Below are positions 25,233-33,684 of a stretch of 64,000 bases of DNA, one piece after another; within the stretch, counting starts at the first letter, position 1; each line of letters begins with the position of its first letter. Both the position numbers and the translations under genes were made by a program. The notes under the pieces were generated by a model. It made no database searches, was not told the origin of the DNA, and saw nothing but the letters and a program-made list of their open reading frames with translations. The DNA is from Synergistaceae bacterium UBA6083 (GTDB taxonomy: Bacteria; Synergistota; Synergistia; Synergistales; 79-D21): assembly GCA_002436015.1 (NCBI GenBank), contig DIXJ01000007.1:38186-102185 (forward strand). The letters are read 5' to 3'.

Positions 25233-26526
25233 CCTCTATGACAATGGAGGGTGCGGTCGCTTCCCGGGAGACGGTGAAAGCATCCTCGAGAAGATCCAGG
25301 GCGGTTTCAGTCCCGGCTCCCCTGCGGTGGTAAACGGTGAAAACGGGGTCTCCCGGGTTAATCTCATCTCCGATCTTTGCCATGACCTCGATGGCGACAC
25401 CGTGGTCGATTGTGTCTTCCTTGCGCTGCCGGCCTCCTCCAAGATGGCGAAGTGCGGTCCCGACCTCGTTCGTTTTAAAGGAAGAGATCTTCCCACCGGA
25501 CTTTGACCGGATGACAGTTTGTTCGGGAGAAAGGGGCAGCATCTCTTCCGGGAAATCGATGCAACTGGACTCTGCACCCTGGGCTTCCAGAAGGAGCCGG
25601 AAACGTTCAAGGGCGGTTCCGTTCTTAAGGGCCTCGGCACAAAGTTTTTCCCCTTCTACCGGGTTGGAAACCCCACCTGCAAGGAAAGTCATGGCGCCAC
25701 CCAAAGAGGTGCATAGGAAAGTCGTGTCCGTCGGGCCGGAGTTCTTGAGGACAGAGATGGCTTCACGGACTTCGGCGGCGTTGCCGACCCACCGTCCAAG
25801 CGGCTGGTCCATTCCCGAGATCAACGCCATGCTCTTCCGGCCGAGGGAACCGGAAAGGTTTACAAGCTGGCGGGCAAGCGCACGGGATTCGTCGAGGCTC
25901 CGCATGAAGGCCCCGCTGCCGGTCTTGACGTCGAAGACAAATGCGCGGCTACCCCCTGCGAGTTTCTTGCTCAGGATGCTGCTGGCGATCAGGGGAATGG
26001 ACGGAATCGTTCCCGTGACGTCACGAAGTTCATAGAAACGTTTTTCCGCCGGGGCCAGATCCCCGGAATGTCCGCTGATTGCGCAGCCGATACGCTCCAC
26101 CTGGCTCACGAATTCAGCCATGGAGAGGTGGGCCCTGAAGCCGGCGATGCTTTCAAGCTTGTCCACCGTACCTCCGGTAAAGCCGAGTCCTCTCCCGCTG
26201 AGCTTGGCGACCCGGGCCCCGCAAGCTGCCACGAGAGGAACCAGGACGAGGCTGGTCTTGTCTCCTACCCCTCCCGTGCTGTGTTTGTCCACGCAGGCTA
26301 AACCCTGCGGAAAATTTACCACCCTGCCAGAGGAAGCCAGGGCGAGAGTGAAAGCCTCGAGTTCCTTTTCGCTGAGCCCCCGCAAAAAGGCGGCCATGAG
26401 CCAAGCTGAAGCCTGGTAGTCGGGTATCTCTCCTTTCTGGAAGGCCTTTACGAAATCCCCCAGCTGTTCCGCGGTGTGCTCCTGGCCGTTTCTCTTGTCT
26501 TCGATAAACCTGATCGGGTCAATCAC
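25222..26526 (-). CDS. pdp: Pyrimidine-nucleoside (thymidine) phosphorylase
   Basis: 434 residues from the GTG at 26526, which has GGAGG six bases upstream and overlaps the end of punA; the longer frame is only the reverse of that gene's tail. Motifs include VDKHSTGGVGDKTSLVLVPL (phosphate loop), KLSGRGLGFTGGTVDKLESI, VFDVKTGSGAFM and ALISGMDQPLGRWVGNA. It splits pyrimidine nucleosides with phosphate to free base and (deoxy)ribose 1-phosphate, complementing the purine enzyme upstream. Confidence 0.96.
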   Translation of the reverse strand: MIDPIRFIEDKRNGQEHTAEQLGDFVKAFQKGEIPDYQASAWLMAAFLRGLSEKELEAFTLALASSGRVVNFPQGLACVDKHSTGGVGDKTSLVLVPLVAACGARVAKLSGRGLGFTGGTVDKLESIAGFRAHLSMAEFVSQVERIGCAISGHSGDLAPAEKRFYELRDVTGTIPSIPLIASSILSKKLAGGSRAFVFDVKTGSGAFMRSLDESRALARQLVNLSGSLGRKSMALISGMDQPLGRWVGNAAEVREAISVLKNSGPTDTTFLCTSLGGAMTFLAGGVSNPVEGEKLCAEALKNGTALERFRLLLEAQGAESSCIDFPEEMLPLSPEQTVIRSKSGGKISSFKTNEVGTALRHLGGGRQRKEDTIDHGVAIEVMAKIGDEINPGDPVFTVYHRRGAGTETALDLLEDAFTVSREATAPSIVIEVVD

Positions 26527-27358
26527 GGGGTTCCTCCAGCCTCCTGACCAGCCCTTCGACCAGGCGAACAAGGGAAACCGACGCCTTCGCCATTTCCAGC
26601 AGGACTTCCTGGTGGGTCAAAACCTGGCCGGTCATTCCCGCTGCAGCATTTGCGACACAGGAGATGGCGCAGGTCCGCATCCCCATATGGCGAGCGACGA
26701 TGACCTCCGGGACTGTTGACATGCCCACTAGATCGGCACCCAGAATCCGTGCCATGCGGATCTCCGCGGGGGTTTCGAAGGATGGACCCGTAAAGGCCAC
26801 GTAGGTTCCCCTCTTGAGGAGGATACCGTTCTCACTAGCGGAATCCTCAGCAAGGAGTTGAAGTTCCGGATCGTAAGCGTGGAGCATATCCGGGAATCGC
26901 GGTCCCCATTCATCGATATTTGGGCCGATCAGGGGGTTTGTGCCCAGGAAGTTGATGTGGTCCTGGATGAGGACGAGATCGCCTGAGCGAAGCCCGTGAT
27001 GGATGCCTCCGGAGGCGTTTGTCGGAATGTAGAAGGGAATCCCCCAGGCCCCGAAAACACGGGTTGAAAAAGTCACTTCGTCCAGCGAGAACCCCTCGTA
27101 ATAATGGACCCTGCCCTGCTGTACGACGACGGGGCGCCCCTGGAGCTTGCCGAACACGAGTTTCGCAGCGTGTCCTGGGGCCGTCGAAACCGGCCAGTGG
27201 GGTATCTCATCAAAGGGAATGGAACGGGCCTCCTCCAGGTGGTGGGCCAGGGCTCCGAGTCCCGACCCAAGGACGATGGCCGCAAGTGGGCGGTAAGGGG
27301 TCATTTCCTTCAGCAATGAAAGAGACTCTCTTATGTGTAGCGGCTGGTTTGTCTCCAT
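26519..27358 (-). CDS. punA: Purine nucleoside phosphorylase (trimeric type)
   Basis: 279 residues, full length for the class that acts on guanosine and inosine. Motifs: VLGSGLGALAHHL (phosphate loop), QGRVHYYEGFSLDEVTF, TNASGGIHHGLRSGDLVLI, YVAFTGPSFETPAEIRM and VGMSTVPEVIVARHMGMR. It feeds ribose 1-phosphate and free purines to salvage. It follows the recombinase gene by 31 bp and overlaps pdp, giving a nucleoside salvage pair. Confidence 0.97.
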   Translation of the reverse strand: METNQPLHIRESLSLLKEMTPYRPLAAIVLGSGLGALAHHLEEARSIPFDEIPHWPVSTAPGHAAKLVFGKLQGRPVVVQQGRVHYYEGFSLDEVTFSTRVFGAWGIPFYIPTNASGGIHHGLRSGDLVLIQDHINFLGTNPLIGPNIDEWGPRFPDMLHAYDPELQLLAEDSASENGILLKRGTYVAFTGPSFETPAEIRMARILGADLVGMSTVPEVIVARHMGMRTCAISCVANAAAGMTGQVLTHQEVLLEMAKASVSLVRLVEGLVRRLEEPRD

Positions 27359-27389
27359 GGTGGGTTCCCTCCCTTTTTTGCAACGTTTC

Positions 27390-28277
27390 TCAGGCTCTCG
27401 GGTGACATCGGTCGTAGATGTCCCTGAGTTCGATATCGAAATGGGTGTAGCGCTCCGTCGTGCCTATTGAGGCATGTCCCAGGAGTTCCTGAAGTGTTCG
27501 CAGGTCCATCCCGCGTCGCAGGAGGTGGGTGGCAAAGGAGTGCCGGAGAACATGGGGGTGTAGCCGGGACAGGGGAATACCCGCCTTGTGTCCCCTCTTT
27601 TGGATGATTCGCCACATGTCTTCCCTCCGCAGGGGTTTCCCCGAACGGGTCAGGAAGATGCCCTCTCCCTTGGGCCTGAAAGCAGGTCGTGTCTCGCTGA
27701 CGTAGCGCTGGAGTACCTTGCGGCAGGTCCCAACCAGGGGAACGATGCGTTCCTTGTCTCCTTTTCCCGTGACGCGGAGGATCCCGGCGGCGAAATCGAC
27801 ATCGCCGAGCCTGATCCGGCAGGCTTCACTTGCCCTGAGGCCGCATCCGTAAACGGTCTCAAGGAGCGCCCTGTCTCTCTTGTCCATCGGGCTATCACCG
27901 GAGCAGGCCTGGATTATCCTTTCGATTTCCCCTTCGCCGAGGATTTGCGGGAGTTTCCTGTCCTTGGAGGGAAGGGGGAGTCGCTCGGAACTCGCGGGGC
28001 GGAGGCCTTCTTCCTCGAGAAAGCGTTTCCAGGTTCTAAGGGTTGCGGCATGGCGCTGTATGGTGCTCTTGCTTCTCGAAAGCGAGGCAAGATGGCGGAG
28101 ATAGCGTGCCAATACAGCCGAATCCGGGACATCGTCCCTGATTCCCGATGCCCGTGCGAAGGAAAACCAGCTCTTCATGTCCGTTCGGTAGGACGCCACG
28201 GTATTGGCACTGGCGCCTCGTTCGAATTCCAGGTACTCGCAGAAGGTTTTGAGGCGGATATCGGTTTCTTCGGGCAA
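27390..28277 (-). CDS. xerD: Tyrosine recombinase XerC/XerD
   Basis: 295 residues from the TTG at 28277 (LPEETDIRLKTFCEYLEFER). The longer frame opening at 28412 would run through a strong terminator and is rejected. The N-terminal SAM-like domain (FERGASANTVASYRTDMKSW) is followed by the catalytic domain with YGCGLRASEACRIRLGDVDF (first Arg), HVLRHSFATHLLRRGMDL (His/Arg) and ELLGHASIGTTERYTHFDI (nucleophile Tyr). It should resolve chromosome dimers at dif. Whether it is XerC or XerD cannot be decided by eye; the punA neighbour favours XerD. Confidence 0.93.
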   Translation of the reverse strand: MPEETDIRLKTFCEYLEFERGASANTVASYRTDMKSWFSFARASGIRDDVPDSAVLARYLRHLASLSRSKSTIQRHAATLRTWKRFLEEEGLRPASSERLPLPSKDRKLPQILGEGEIERIIQACSGDSPMDKRDRALLETVYGCGLRASEACRIRLGDVDFAAGILRVTGKGDKERIVPLVGTCRKVLQRYVSETRPAFRPKGEGIFLTRSGKPLRREDMWRIIQKRGHKAGIPLSRLHPHVLRHSFATHLLRRGMDLRTLQELLGHASIGTTERYTHFDIELRDIYDRCHPRA

Positions 28278-28295
28278 TCGCTTTTCCCCCCCAAG

Positions 28296-28327
28296 AAAAA
28301 AAGGGCAGGCGGTTTTGCCGCCTGCCC
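28296..28327 (-). terminator. Terminator of nudF
   Basis: On the minus strand a perfect 10-bp stem GGGCAGGCGG / CCGCCTGCCC, with a five-base loop, followed by seven T residues. It lies 17 bases after the nudF stop and 18 bases before the recombinase start. Confidence 0.95.
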
Positions 28328-28344
28328 AAAGTAAAGCAGAAACT

Positions 28345-28875
28345 TCATCGTTTGGCGAGATACCAGGCCAGCGCTGCAACGGTCTTTGCGTCTTCGACCC
28401 TTCCGCTTGCAAGTAAAACCGGGATATCTTCCCGCTTTACCGGAACGACGTGGATGAATTCGTCATCGTCCGGCTCGAGCCTGGACTCGACAAGATCCGT
28501 GGCAAAAAAGAGGGTGACCTTCTCATCGCTGAACCCCGGTGATGTGAAGAACGATCCCCACTCCTCAAGGGTTCCCGCATCGTAGCCAATCTCTTCTTGG
28601 AGTTCACGCCTAGCCGCTTCCAGGGGAGATTCACCCGTGTTCAGGATGCCGGCAGGAATTTCAAGGATCTCCTTCCGGATTGCGTCACGGTACTGGCGAA
28701 TCAGGAGCACCGCACCATCTTGCCTCACCGGTAGCATGGCCACCGCTGGGCGGTGTTCGACAATTTCTCGGAGGGCGATTTTCCCTGTGGGAAGCCGGAC
28801 TTCATCCAGGCGAAGGTTCAGGATGAGCCCTTCGTAAATTATTCTGCTTGCCTGGGTGGACCACTCCCCGTCCAT
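28345..28875 (-). CDS. nudF: ADP-ribose pyrophosphatase, Nudix family
   Basis: 176 residues. The Nudix box is complete: GILNTGESPLEAARRELQEE followed by IGYDA. The surrounding REIVEHRPAVAMLPVRQDGA, LLIRQYRDAIRKEILEIPAG and FFTSPGFSDEKVTLFFA are typical of the NudF/YqkG ADP-ribose hydrolases. It would remove ADP-ribose in the cytoplasm. It starts 9 bases after the end of the oxidoreductase gamma gene and ends at a strong terminator, so it is the last gene of that transcript. Confidence 0.95.
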   Translation of the reverse strand: MDGEWSTQASRIIYEGLILNLRLDEVRLPTGKIALREIVEHRPAVAMLPVRQDGAVLLIRQYRDAIRKEILEIPAGILNTGESPLEAARRELQEEIGYDAGTLEEWGSFFTSPGFSDEKVTLFFATDLVESRLEPDDDEFIHVVPVKREDIPVLLASGRVEDAKTVAALAWYLAKR

Positions 28876-28884
28876 GGTTTTCTA

Positions 28885-29442
28885 CTAGCCAAGCGCTTTC
28901 CGGGCGATTTCGACTCCCTTGTCGAAGGCTGTCATGTTGACCTCCACGAGTGCGGCCTTTTTCTTGCCCATCAGCTCGGCCAGGGTTGCCTTGCAGCCTT
29001 CGACAGTGACGAGGTCAGAGGCCGCAGCCAAAGCCCCGAGGGTGATCACGTTGGCTACCTTTTCGTTGCCAAGTTCCAGGGCAACGGTGTTGCAGGGAAC
29101 GGGAATGACCGTTATATCCTTCCTGGGTTTCGGGTAAGTTACCAGGTCCGAGTTGTAAAGGAGGACTCCGCCGGTCTTGAGGTCTTCCTCGAACTTGGCG
29201 AGAGAAGGCTGGTTCATGATAACAAGGCAATCCGGGTGAGGAATGACGGGGGATCCGATCTCCTCTTCGCTGATGGCCACGCTGCAGTTTGCCGTGCCCC
29301 CTCGCATCTCGGGGCCGTAGGAGGGAATCCAGGTGACGAACCGCCCCTCTTTCATGGCCGCATGGGCGACGATCTGGCCCAGGAGGAGGACTCCCTGGCC
29401 GCCAAAACCAGCCGCGATCAGGCCGCGCAGAAACTTTGCCAT
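28885..29442 (-). CDS. vorC: 2-oxoacid:ferredoxin oxidoreductase, gamma subunit
   Basis: 185 residues of the gamma (catalytic domain) family: GLIAAGFGGQGVLLLGQIVA, WIPSYGPEMRGGTANCSVAI, and PVPCNTVALELGNEKVANVI. It is part of a thiamine-diphosphate enzyme that oxidatively decarboxylates 2-oxoacids and reduces ferredoxin during amino-acid fermentation. The other three subunits are just upstream. Subunit labels follow the Vor system because the alpha subunit looks VorB-like; a KorC label is the alternative. Confidence 0.92.
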   Translation of the reverse strand: MAKFLRGLIAAGFGGQGVLLLGQIVAHAAMKEGRFVTWIPSYGPEMRGGTANCSVAISEEEIGSPVIPHPDCLVIMNQPSLAKFEEDLKTGGVLLYNSDLVTYPKPRKDITVIPVPCNTVALELGNEKVANVITLGALAAASDLVTVEGCKATLAELMGKKKAALVEVNMTAFDKGVEIARKALG

Positions 29443-29458
29443 TGTCTCTCTCCCCCTT

Positions 29459-30202
29459 CTATGCAGGTGTCTTGAACTCGCCCAGCGGGAATTCGGGCAT
29501 CATGTGCTCTTCCAGCCAGTTTGTCGCGTCCACGGGCCGCAATCCCCAGTTCGTGGGGCAAGTGGAAAGGATCTCGACGAAAGAGAATCCCTTCCCGTCG
29601 ATCTGGGTCTGGAAAGCCTTCCTTAGGGCTTCTTTTGCCTTCAGGGTGTATTTCGGCTTCGCGACGCTCACGCGGGCGATGTAGGCCGGAGCCTGGAGTG
29701 TTGAAAGCATCTCGCACATGCGTATCGGGTACCCTGCGAGCTTGGGGTCGCGCCCGAGGGGGCAGGTCGTGGCTTTTTGGCCGACCAGCGTCGTGGGGGC
29801 CATCTGTCCTCCCGTCATTCCGTAAATGGCGTTGTTGAGGAAGACCACGGTAATGTGCTCGCCTCGATTGGCTGCATGGACGATCTCGGCCATCCCGATG
29901 GAAGCCAGGTCGCCGTCCCCCTGGTAGGAAAACACGATATGGTCGGGGAGAAGGCGCTTGCAGGCGGAAGCCACGGCGGGAGCACGACCGTGCGCCGCTT
30001 CGTAGGCGTCGACGTTGATGTAGTTGTAAAGGAAGACGGCGCAACCGACGGGTGCCACGGCGACGGTCTTTTCCTGGATGCCCAGCTCATCGATGATTTC
30101 CGCCACGAGGCGATGGGCCACCCCGTGGGTGCACCCGGGGCAGTAATGTGTCGTGACGTCCACCATGGATTTCGGTTTTTCGAAAATCTTCGTCTCTTTC
30201 AT
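29459..30202 (-). CDS. vorA: 2-oxoacid:ferredoxin oxidoreductase, beta subunit (ThDP-binding)
   Basis: 247 residues. It has the first iron-sulfur/ThDP block YCPGCTHGVAHRLVAE and the ThDP-magnesium motif GDGDLASIGMAEIVHAANRG ending in FLNNAIYGMTGGQMAPTT. FVEILSTCPTNWGL near the C-terminus is a common closing block. It forms the active site together with the alpha subunit. It is separated by 13 bp from alpha and 16 bp from gamma. Confidence 0.93.
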   Translation of the reverse strand: MKETKIFEKPKSMVDVTTHYCPGCTHGVAHRLVAEIIDELGIQEKTVAVAPVGCAVFLYNYINVDAYEAAHGRAPAVASACKRLLPDHIVFSYQGDGDLASIGMAEIVHAANRGEHITVVFLNNAIYGMTGGQMAPTTLVGQKATTCPLGRDPKLAGYPIRMCEMLSTLQAPAYIARVSVAKPKYTLKAKEALRKAFQTQIDGKGFSFVEILSTCPTNWGLRPVDATNWLEEHMMPEFPLGEFKTPA

Positions 30203-30215
30203 GGATGGGTCCCCC

Positions 30216-31277
30216 CTATCGCCCCAGGGCCTTGCGGACCTGGTCCTTGATTTCCTCGACCGAAGGTGTCATGCCTCCGACACGGCCGTACATGGAAACC
30301 GGCATATCCTTTCCGACTCCAAGGCGGATATCTTCGATCATTTGTCCGCAGCTCATTTCGACGGTAAGGATTTGTTTCACCGACTTGGGCAGAGCCTCAA
30401 GCGGCTCGTAAGGAAAGGGGAAAAGGCTGATTGGACGGAAAAGCCCGACCTTGACGCCTTCCGCGCGCAATTCATTGATCGCGGTTCGGGCGATGCGGGC
30501 AACCGTGCCGTAGGCGGCGATGAGGATTTCCGCATCGTCGGCCAGGTAGCTTTCGTGCCTCTTCTCGTTCTTCGTCATCTCCGCATACTTGGCCTGGAGC
30601 TTCCAGTTGTGGGCCTCCAGTTCCTCGGGGTCGAGGTAGAGGCTTTTCACCAGGGCCCTGCTGCCTCTTTGCTTCATGTATCCGACGGCCCATTCCGCAG
30701 GGTCGGGAAGGCCATCCATGTGCGTTTCGTTGAACTCGACAGCCTCCATCATCTGTCCCATGAAACCATCGGCCAGGATCATGACGGGACTGCGGTATTT
30801 TTCCGCCAGGTCGAAGGCGAGCATAGTCAGGTCCACCGCTTCCTGGACCGTGCTGGGGGCGAGCACCAGGAGGCGATAGTCACCATGTCCGCCCCCGCGG
30901 GTGGCCTGGAAATAATCGGACTGGGAGGGCAGGATGCCTCCGAGGCCAGGGCCGCCGCGCATGATGTTCATTAGGACACAGGGGAGTTCGGCACCCGCGA
31001 TGTAGCTGATTCCCTCGGACATGAGGGAAACGCCGGGGCTGGAGGAAGAAGTCATGACTCGCTTGCCTGTGCCCGCGGCGCCGAAAATCATGTTGATCGC
31101 CGCAACTTCGCTTTCTGCCTGGAGGTAGACGCCGCCAATCTCGGGAAGTTTCTTGGACATGTATTCGGGGATTTCGTTTTGCGGGGTGATCGGATATCCG
31201 AAGAAATACTTGCAACCTGCGTGGATTGCCGCTTCAGCCAGGGCCTCATTGCCTTTCATCAGGAATCGCTTGCCCAT
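30216..31277 (-). CDS. vorB: 2-oxoacid:ferredoxin oxidoreductase, alpha subunit (VorB-type)
   Basis: 353 residues, the PP/alpha subunit. Motifs: LMKGNEALAEAAIHAGCKYF, GYPITPQNEIPEYMS, LQAESEVAAINMIFGAAGTG, RVMTSSSSPGVSLMSEGISY and RGGPGLGGILPSQSDYFQAT. The pattern is closest to 3-methyl-2-oxobutanoate (branched-chain 2-oxoacid) enzymes known to me, though 2-oxoglutarate enzymes are similar. It would yield acyl-CoA and reduced ferredoxin. It sits 16 bases after the ferredoxin-like delta subunit. Confidence 0.9.
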   Translation of the reverse strand: MGKRFLMKGNEALAEAAIHAGCKYFFGYPITPQNEIPEYMSKKLPEIGGVYLQAESEVAAINMIFGAAGTGKRVMTSSSSPGVSLMSEGISYIAGAELPCVLMNIMRGGPGLGGILPSQSDYFQATRGGGHGDYRLLVLAPSTVQEAVDLTMLAFDLAEKYRSPVMILADGFMGQMMEAVEFNETHMDGLPDPAEWAVGYMKQRGSRALVKSLYLDPEELEAHNWKLQAKYAEMTKNEKRHESYLADDAEILIAAYGTVARIARTAINELRAEGVKVGLFRPISLFPFPYEPLEALPKSVKQILTVEMSCGQMIEDIRLGVGKDMPVSMYGRVGGMTPSVEEIKDQVRKALGR

Positions 31278-31293
31278 CTGTCGTCACCTCGCT

Positions 31294-31527
31294 CTAGGCG
31301 TTGCAGGCCTTGTCGTCTTCCAGGAGGAAGACTTCCAGGACCACGTCCGGACAGGTTATCGCGCACATCTTGCAGGCGATGCACCCCTCCTTGAACTGCT
31401 CCACAGGCCGGTAACCCTTGCTGTTGATCTTGTCGGAGATCCGGAGGACCTTCATTGGACACGCTGCAACGCAAAGACCGCAGCTCTTGCATCGTTCCTC
31501 GTTTACCCCGACGCGTCCCTTTGCCAT
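31294..31527 (-). CDS. vorD: 2-oxoacid:ferredoxin oxidoreductase, delta subunit (2[4Fe-4S] ferredoxin)
   Basis: 77 residues from the ATG at 31527 (MAKGRVGVNEERCKSCGLC). That start forms a TGATG overlap with the upstream P-loop gene, so the longer frame is not used. Two complete cluster motifs are present: CKSCGLCVAACP and CIACKMCAITCP. It carries electrons from the ThDP site to free ferredoxin. Confidence 0.94.
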   Translation of the reverse strand: MAKGRVGVNEERCKSCGLCVAACPMKVLRISDKINSKGYRPVEQFKEGCIACKMCAITCPDVVLEVFLLEDDKACNA

Positions 31528-32261
31528 CACATACCACCCCTCTCCCAAGGTAATAGGATGTATCTTGAAACCGGCCAAAGGCAGACCTTTTCACCCCTGA
31601 ACCGTAGTTCCGCCTCTTCCATCGCGTCTTCGGGCACTCCCACGAAGATCACCGGCAGGTGCATCTTCAGGGCGGCCTCTTTTGCTGTTCGATAGCCCGC
31701 ATAGACGTCATCGACGGTCGTTTCGGCCATGAAATGGGCATTGCTGATGACCGCGGAAACCTTGAGCCCACTGACTCGCTCGATGGAACGGACCATACCC
31801 TCGATTCCCTCGACGCTCGAAGTCTGGGGCCGGAAGGCATTGACGATTGCGACCAGGCTGTATCCCGCCTGTTCCATGCGGGGGGCGAATTGCGTCAGGG
31901 CCATTGCCCCGCGAGGATCCCCGCCGATGTCGATGAGCAACCTGCCGGGGGCATCGAATGCCCGGTCGACCTCAGGCGAGATGGAAGGCAAATCGGACCA
32001 TCGCGTCCCCTTGAACGGGAGGATCACGGACAGTCCCATCCTCTCGAGCAGCGTGGACACTTCACGAATGCAGAAATAGGGGTTGATGATATCAACGTCC
32101 GCCACGGTGACCGCCTCGCCGCGTTCGAGGAAAGCCGTCGCGAGGTTGAGAAGCCATTCCGACTTGCCTGAGCCGAGTGCTCCGACAACCGCTACGATTT
32201 TCTTCCATGGGAAGTGATCCAGATCCCTTGAAAGGCCAGCCAGTTCCTTTCCTACGGTCAT
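31527..32261 (-). CDS. P-loop ATPase of MinD/ParA-like fold, oxidoreductase-linked
   Basis: 244 residues from the ATG at 32261, which forms an ATGA overlap with fmt. The Walker A segment is VVGALGSGKSEWLLNLATAF. It is followed by VTVADVDIINPYFCIREVST and the Walker B-like LLIDIGGDPRGAMALTQFAP. The C-terminal part has VVAIV-type strands and a MAETTVDDVYAGYRTAKEAA segment. It is soluble with no metal-binding Cys motif. Similar P-loop proteins accompany 2-oxoacid oxidoreductase genes elsewhere; a role in enzyme maturation is possible but unproven. Confidence 0.8.
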   Translation of the reverse strand: MTVGKELAGLSRDLDHFPWKKIVAVVGALGSGKSEWLLNLATAFLERGEAVTVADVDIINPYFCIREVSTLLERMGLSVILPFKGTRWSDLPSISPEVDRAFDAPGRLLIDIGGDPRGAMALTQFAPRMEQAGYSLVAIVNAFRPQTSSVEGIEGMVRSIERVSGLKVSAVISNAHFMAETTVDDVYAGYRTAKEAALKMHLPVIFVGVPEDAMEEAELRFRGEKVCLWPVSRYILLPWERGGM

Positions 32262-33184
32262 TCGAGAAGATCTCCTTCTTTGACCCGGCTCCCCCTTGCC
32301 CATTCATCGCCACAAGTGATCTTCCTACCCTCGGGCTGGACTTCCAGAAGGATAAGGGCCCCGGCGGCACAGGCTACCACAGGAAAGCCTCCCTCGAAAC
32401 GCACAACCTGGGCAACGAGAGAGAAATCACCTGCCACCGGGCGGGTTCTCCACACCTTGAGGCGTTTCCCCGAATGAACGCAATAAGCGCCCGGAGCGGG
32501 ATTGAGAGCCCGAACCCTGTTGTGGATCCCTTCGCAGGGTCCGTTCCAGGCAATTCTCTCTTCGAGCTTATCGATCTTGGGTGCGACGGTTGAAGCGCCG
32601 TCATCCTGCGCAATGTATTCTGCATAACCTTTGCCGATACATTCTAAGCTCTTTAAAAAAATCTGGCTACCCATAAGAGCCAAATTTTCTGTCAACTCAC
32701 CTGCTGTCGTTTCCGGGCCTATCGGAGTTGAGGCCTGTACAACGATGGGCCCAGCATCCATCGTCTCGACAAGGCGAAAAAGGGTCACCCCGGTAGCGGT
32801 TTTCCCGTCCATCAATGCCCGCTGGATCGGGGCCGCACCGCGGTAAGCGGGGAGAAGGGAGGGGTGGATATTGAAACAGCCGAGCCGCGGCCCGTTAAGC
32901 AAAGGTTCTCGTATAAGGCGGGAAAAATCGACGACAAGGGCGAGATCGGGAAGGTTGTTTGCGAGGTCCTCCAGGAGGAGGGGGTCTGCAGAAGGCCTCG
33001 GGGAGTGCAGCGGTTCGAAACCGAGAAGGCGGGCCTGTTCTTCGAGGGGAGTGGGCCTTAAGGCCTTTCCCCTTCCGGCTGCGCTGGGCGGCAGGGTCAC
33101 GACCCTCTCGAAGCGGAGATGGGGAGCGATCTCCCGAAAACAGAGGGCGGCAAACTCTCCCGAACCGAAGAACCAGGCTTTCAA
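32258..33184 (-). CDS. fmt: Methionyl-tRNA formyltransferase
   Basis: 308 residues. It begins TTG at 33184 (AWFFGSGEFAALCF), overlapping the def stop, with AAGGA seven bases upstream. The formyl-THF domain contains CFNIHPSLLPAYRGAAPIQR and ALMDGKTATGVTLFRLVETMDAGPI (SLLP and the catalytic Asn/His/Asp region). The C-terminal domain starts near IHNRVRALNPAPGAYC. It formylates initiator Met-tRNA; def, encoded just upstream, removes the formyl group from new proteins. Confidence 0.97.
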   Translation of the reverse strand: MKAWFFGSGEFAALCFREIAPHLRFERVVTLPPSAAGRGKALRPTPLEEQARLLGFEPLHSPRPSADPLLLEDLANNLPDLALVVDFSRLIREPLLNGPRLGCFNIHPSLLPAYRGAAPIQRALMDGKTATGVTLFRLVETMDAGPIVVQASTPIGPETTAGELTENLALMGSQIFLKSLECIGKGYAEYIAQDDGASTVAPKIDKLEERIAWNGPCEGIHNRVRALNPAPGAYCVHSGKRLKVWRTRPVAGDFSLVAQVVRFEGGFPVVACAAGALILLEVQPEGRKITCGDEWARGSRVKEGDLLE

Positions 33185-33684
33185 GGGTTGTTCCTTTCTT
33201 CCCGAGCCCGCCTTAGAAGCTTCTTCCTGACGATTTCCCTCTTAAGGGGGCTAAGCTGGTCGATCATCAGGCGCCCGTCCAGGTGGTCGATCTCGTGGCA
33301 GAGAGCCCTTGCCAGGAACCCTTCCGCTTCGATGGAAAAAGGCTTTCCCTCGCCGTCCTGGGCTTCCACGCGAACCCTTTGCGGCCGGTGAACCTTTTCG
33401 AATATGCCGGGAAAGCTCAGGCATCCTTCATCCCCCAACTGGTCTCCTTCGGCTTGAACGATGCGGGGGTTGACGAGGATCAGGCGGTTCTCTTTCCAGG
33501 AAATCACGGACACTCGGAGGTCCACTGCCACCTGGGTTGCGGCTAGGCCGACACCGTCAAAGGCAAGCATCGTTTCCCATAGGTCGTGGATAAAGGCATC
33601 GAGGTCCCGGTCAAAAACGGTCACTTCCCTGGCGGGTTTGCGAAGGGAAGGGTCCGGGTAGACGCGAATGCTAAGAAGACTCAT
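33181..33684 (-). CDS. def: Peptide deformylase
   Basis: 167 residues from the ATG at 33684 (MSLLSIRVYPDPSLRKPARE). The longer frame starts inside a hairpin and lacks a ribosome site. All three metal-site motifs are intact: GVGLAATQV, EGCLSFPG and HEIDHLDG. It removes N-formyl groups from nascent chains at the ribosome. Confidence 0.98.
   Translation of the reverse strand: MSLLSIRVYPDPSLRKPAREVTVFDRDLDAFIHDLWETMLAFDGVGLAATQVAVDLRVSVISWKENRLILVNPRIVQAEGDQLGDEGCLSFPGIFEKVHRPQRVRVEAQDGEGKPFSIEAEGFLARALCHEIDHLDGRLMIDQLSPLKREIVRKKLLRRAREERNNP

Noticed and set aside
28278..28412. N-terminal extension of the recombinase
   Set aside because: It would be translated through the nudF terminator hairpin, and the family's N-terminal domain begins right after the TTG at 28277.
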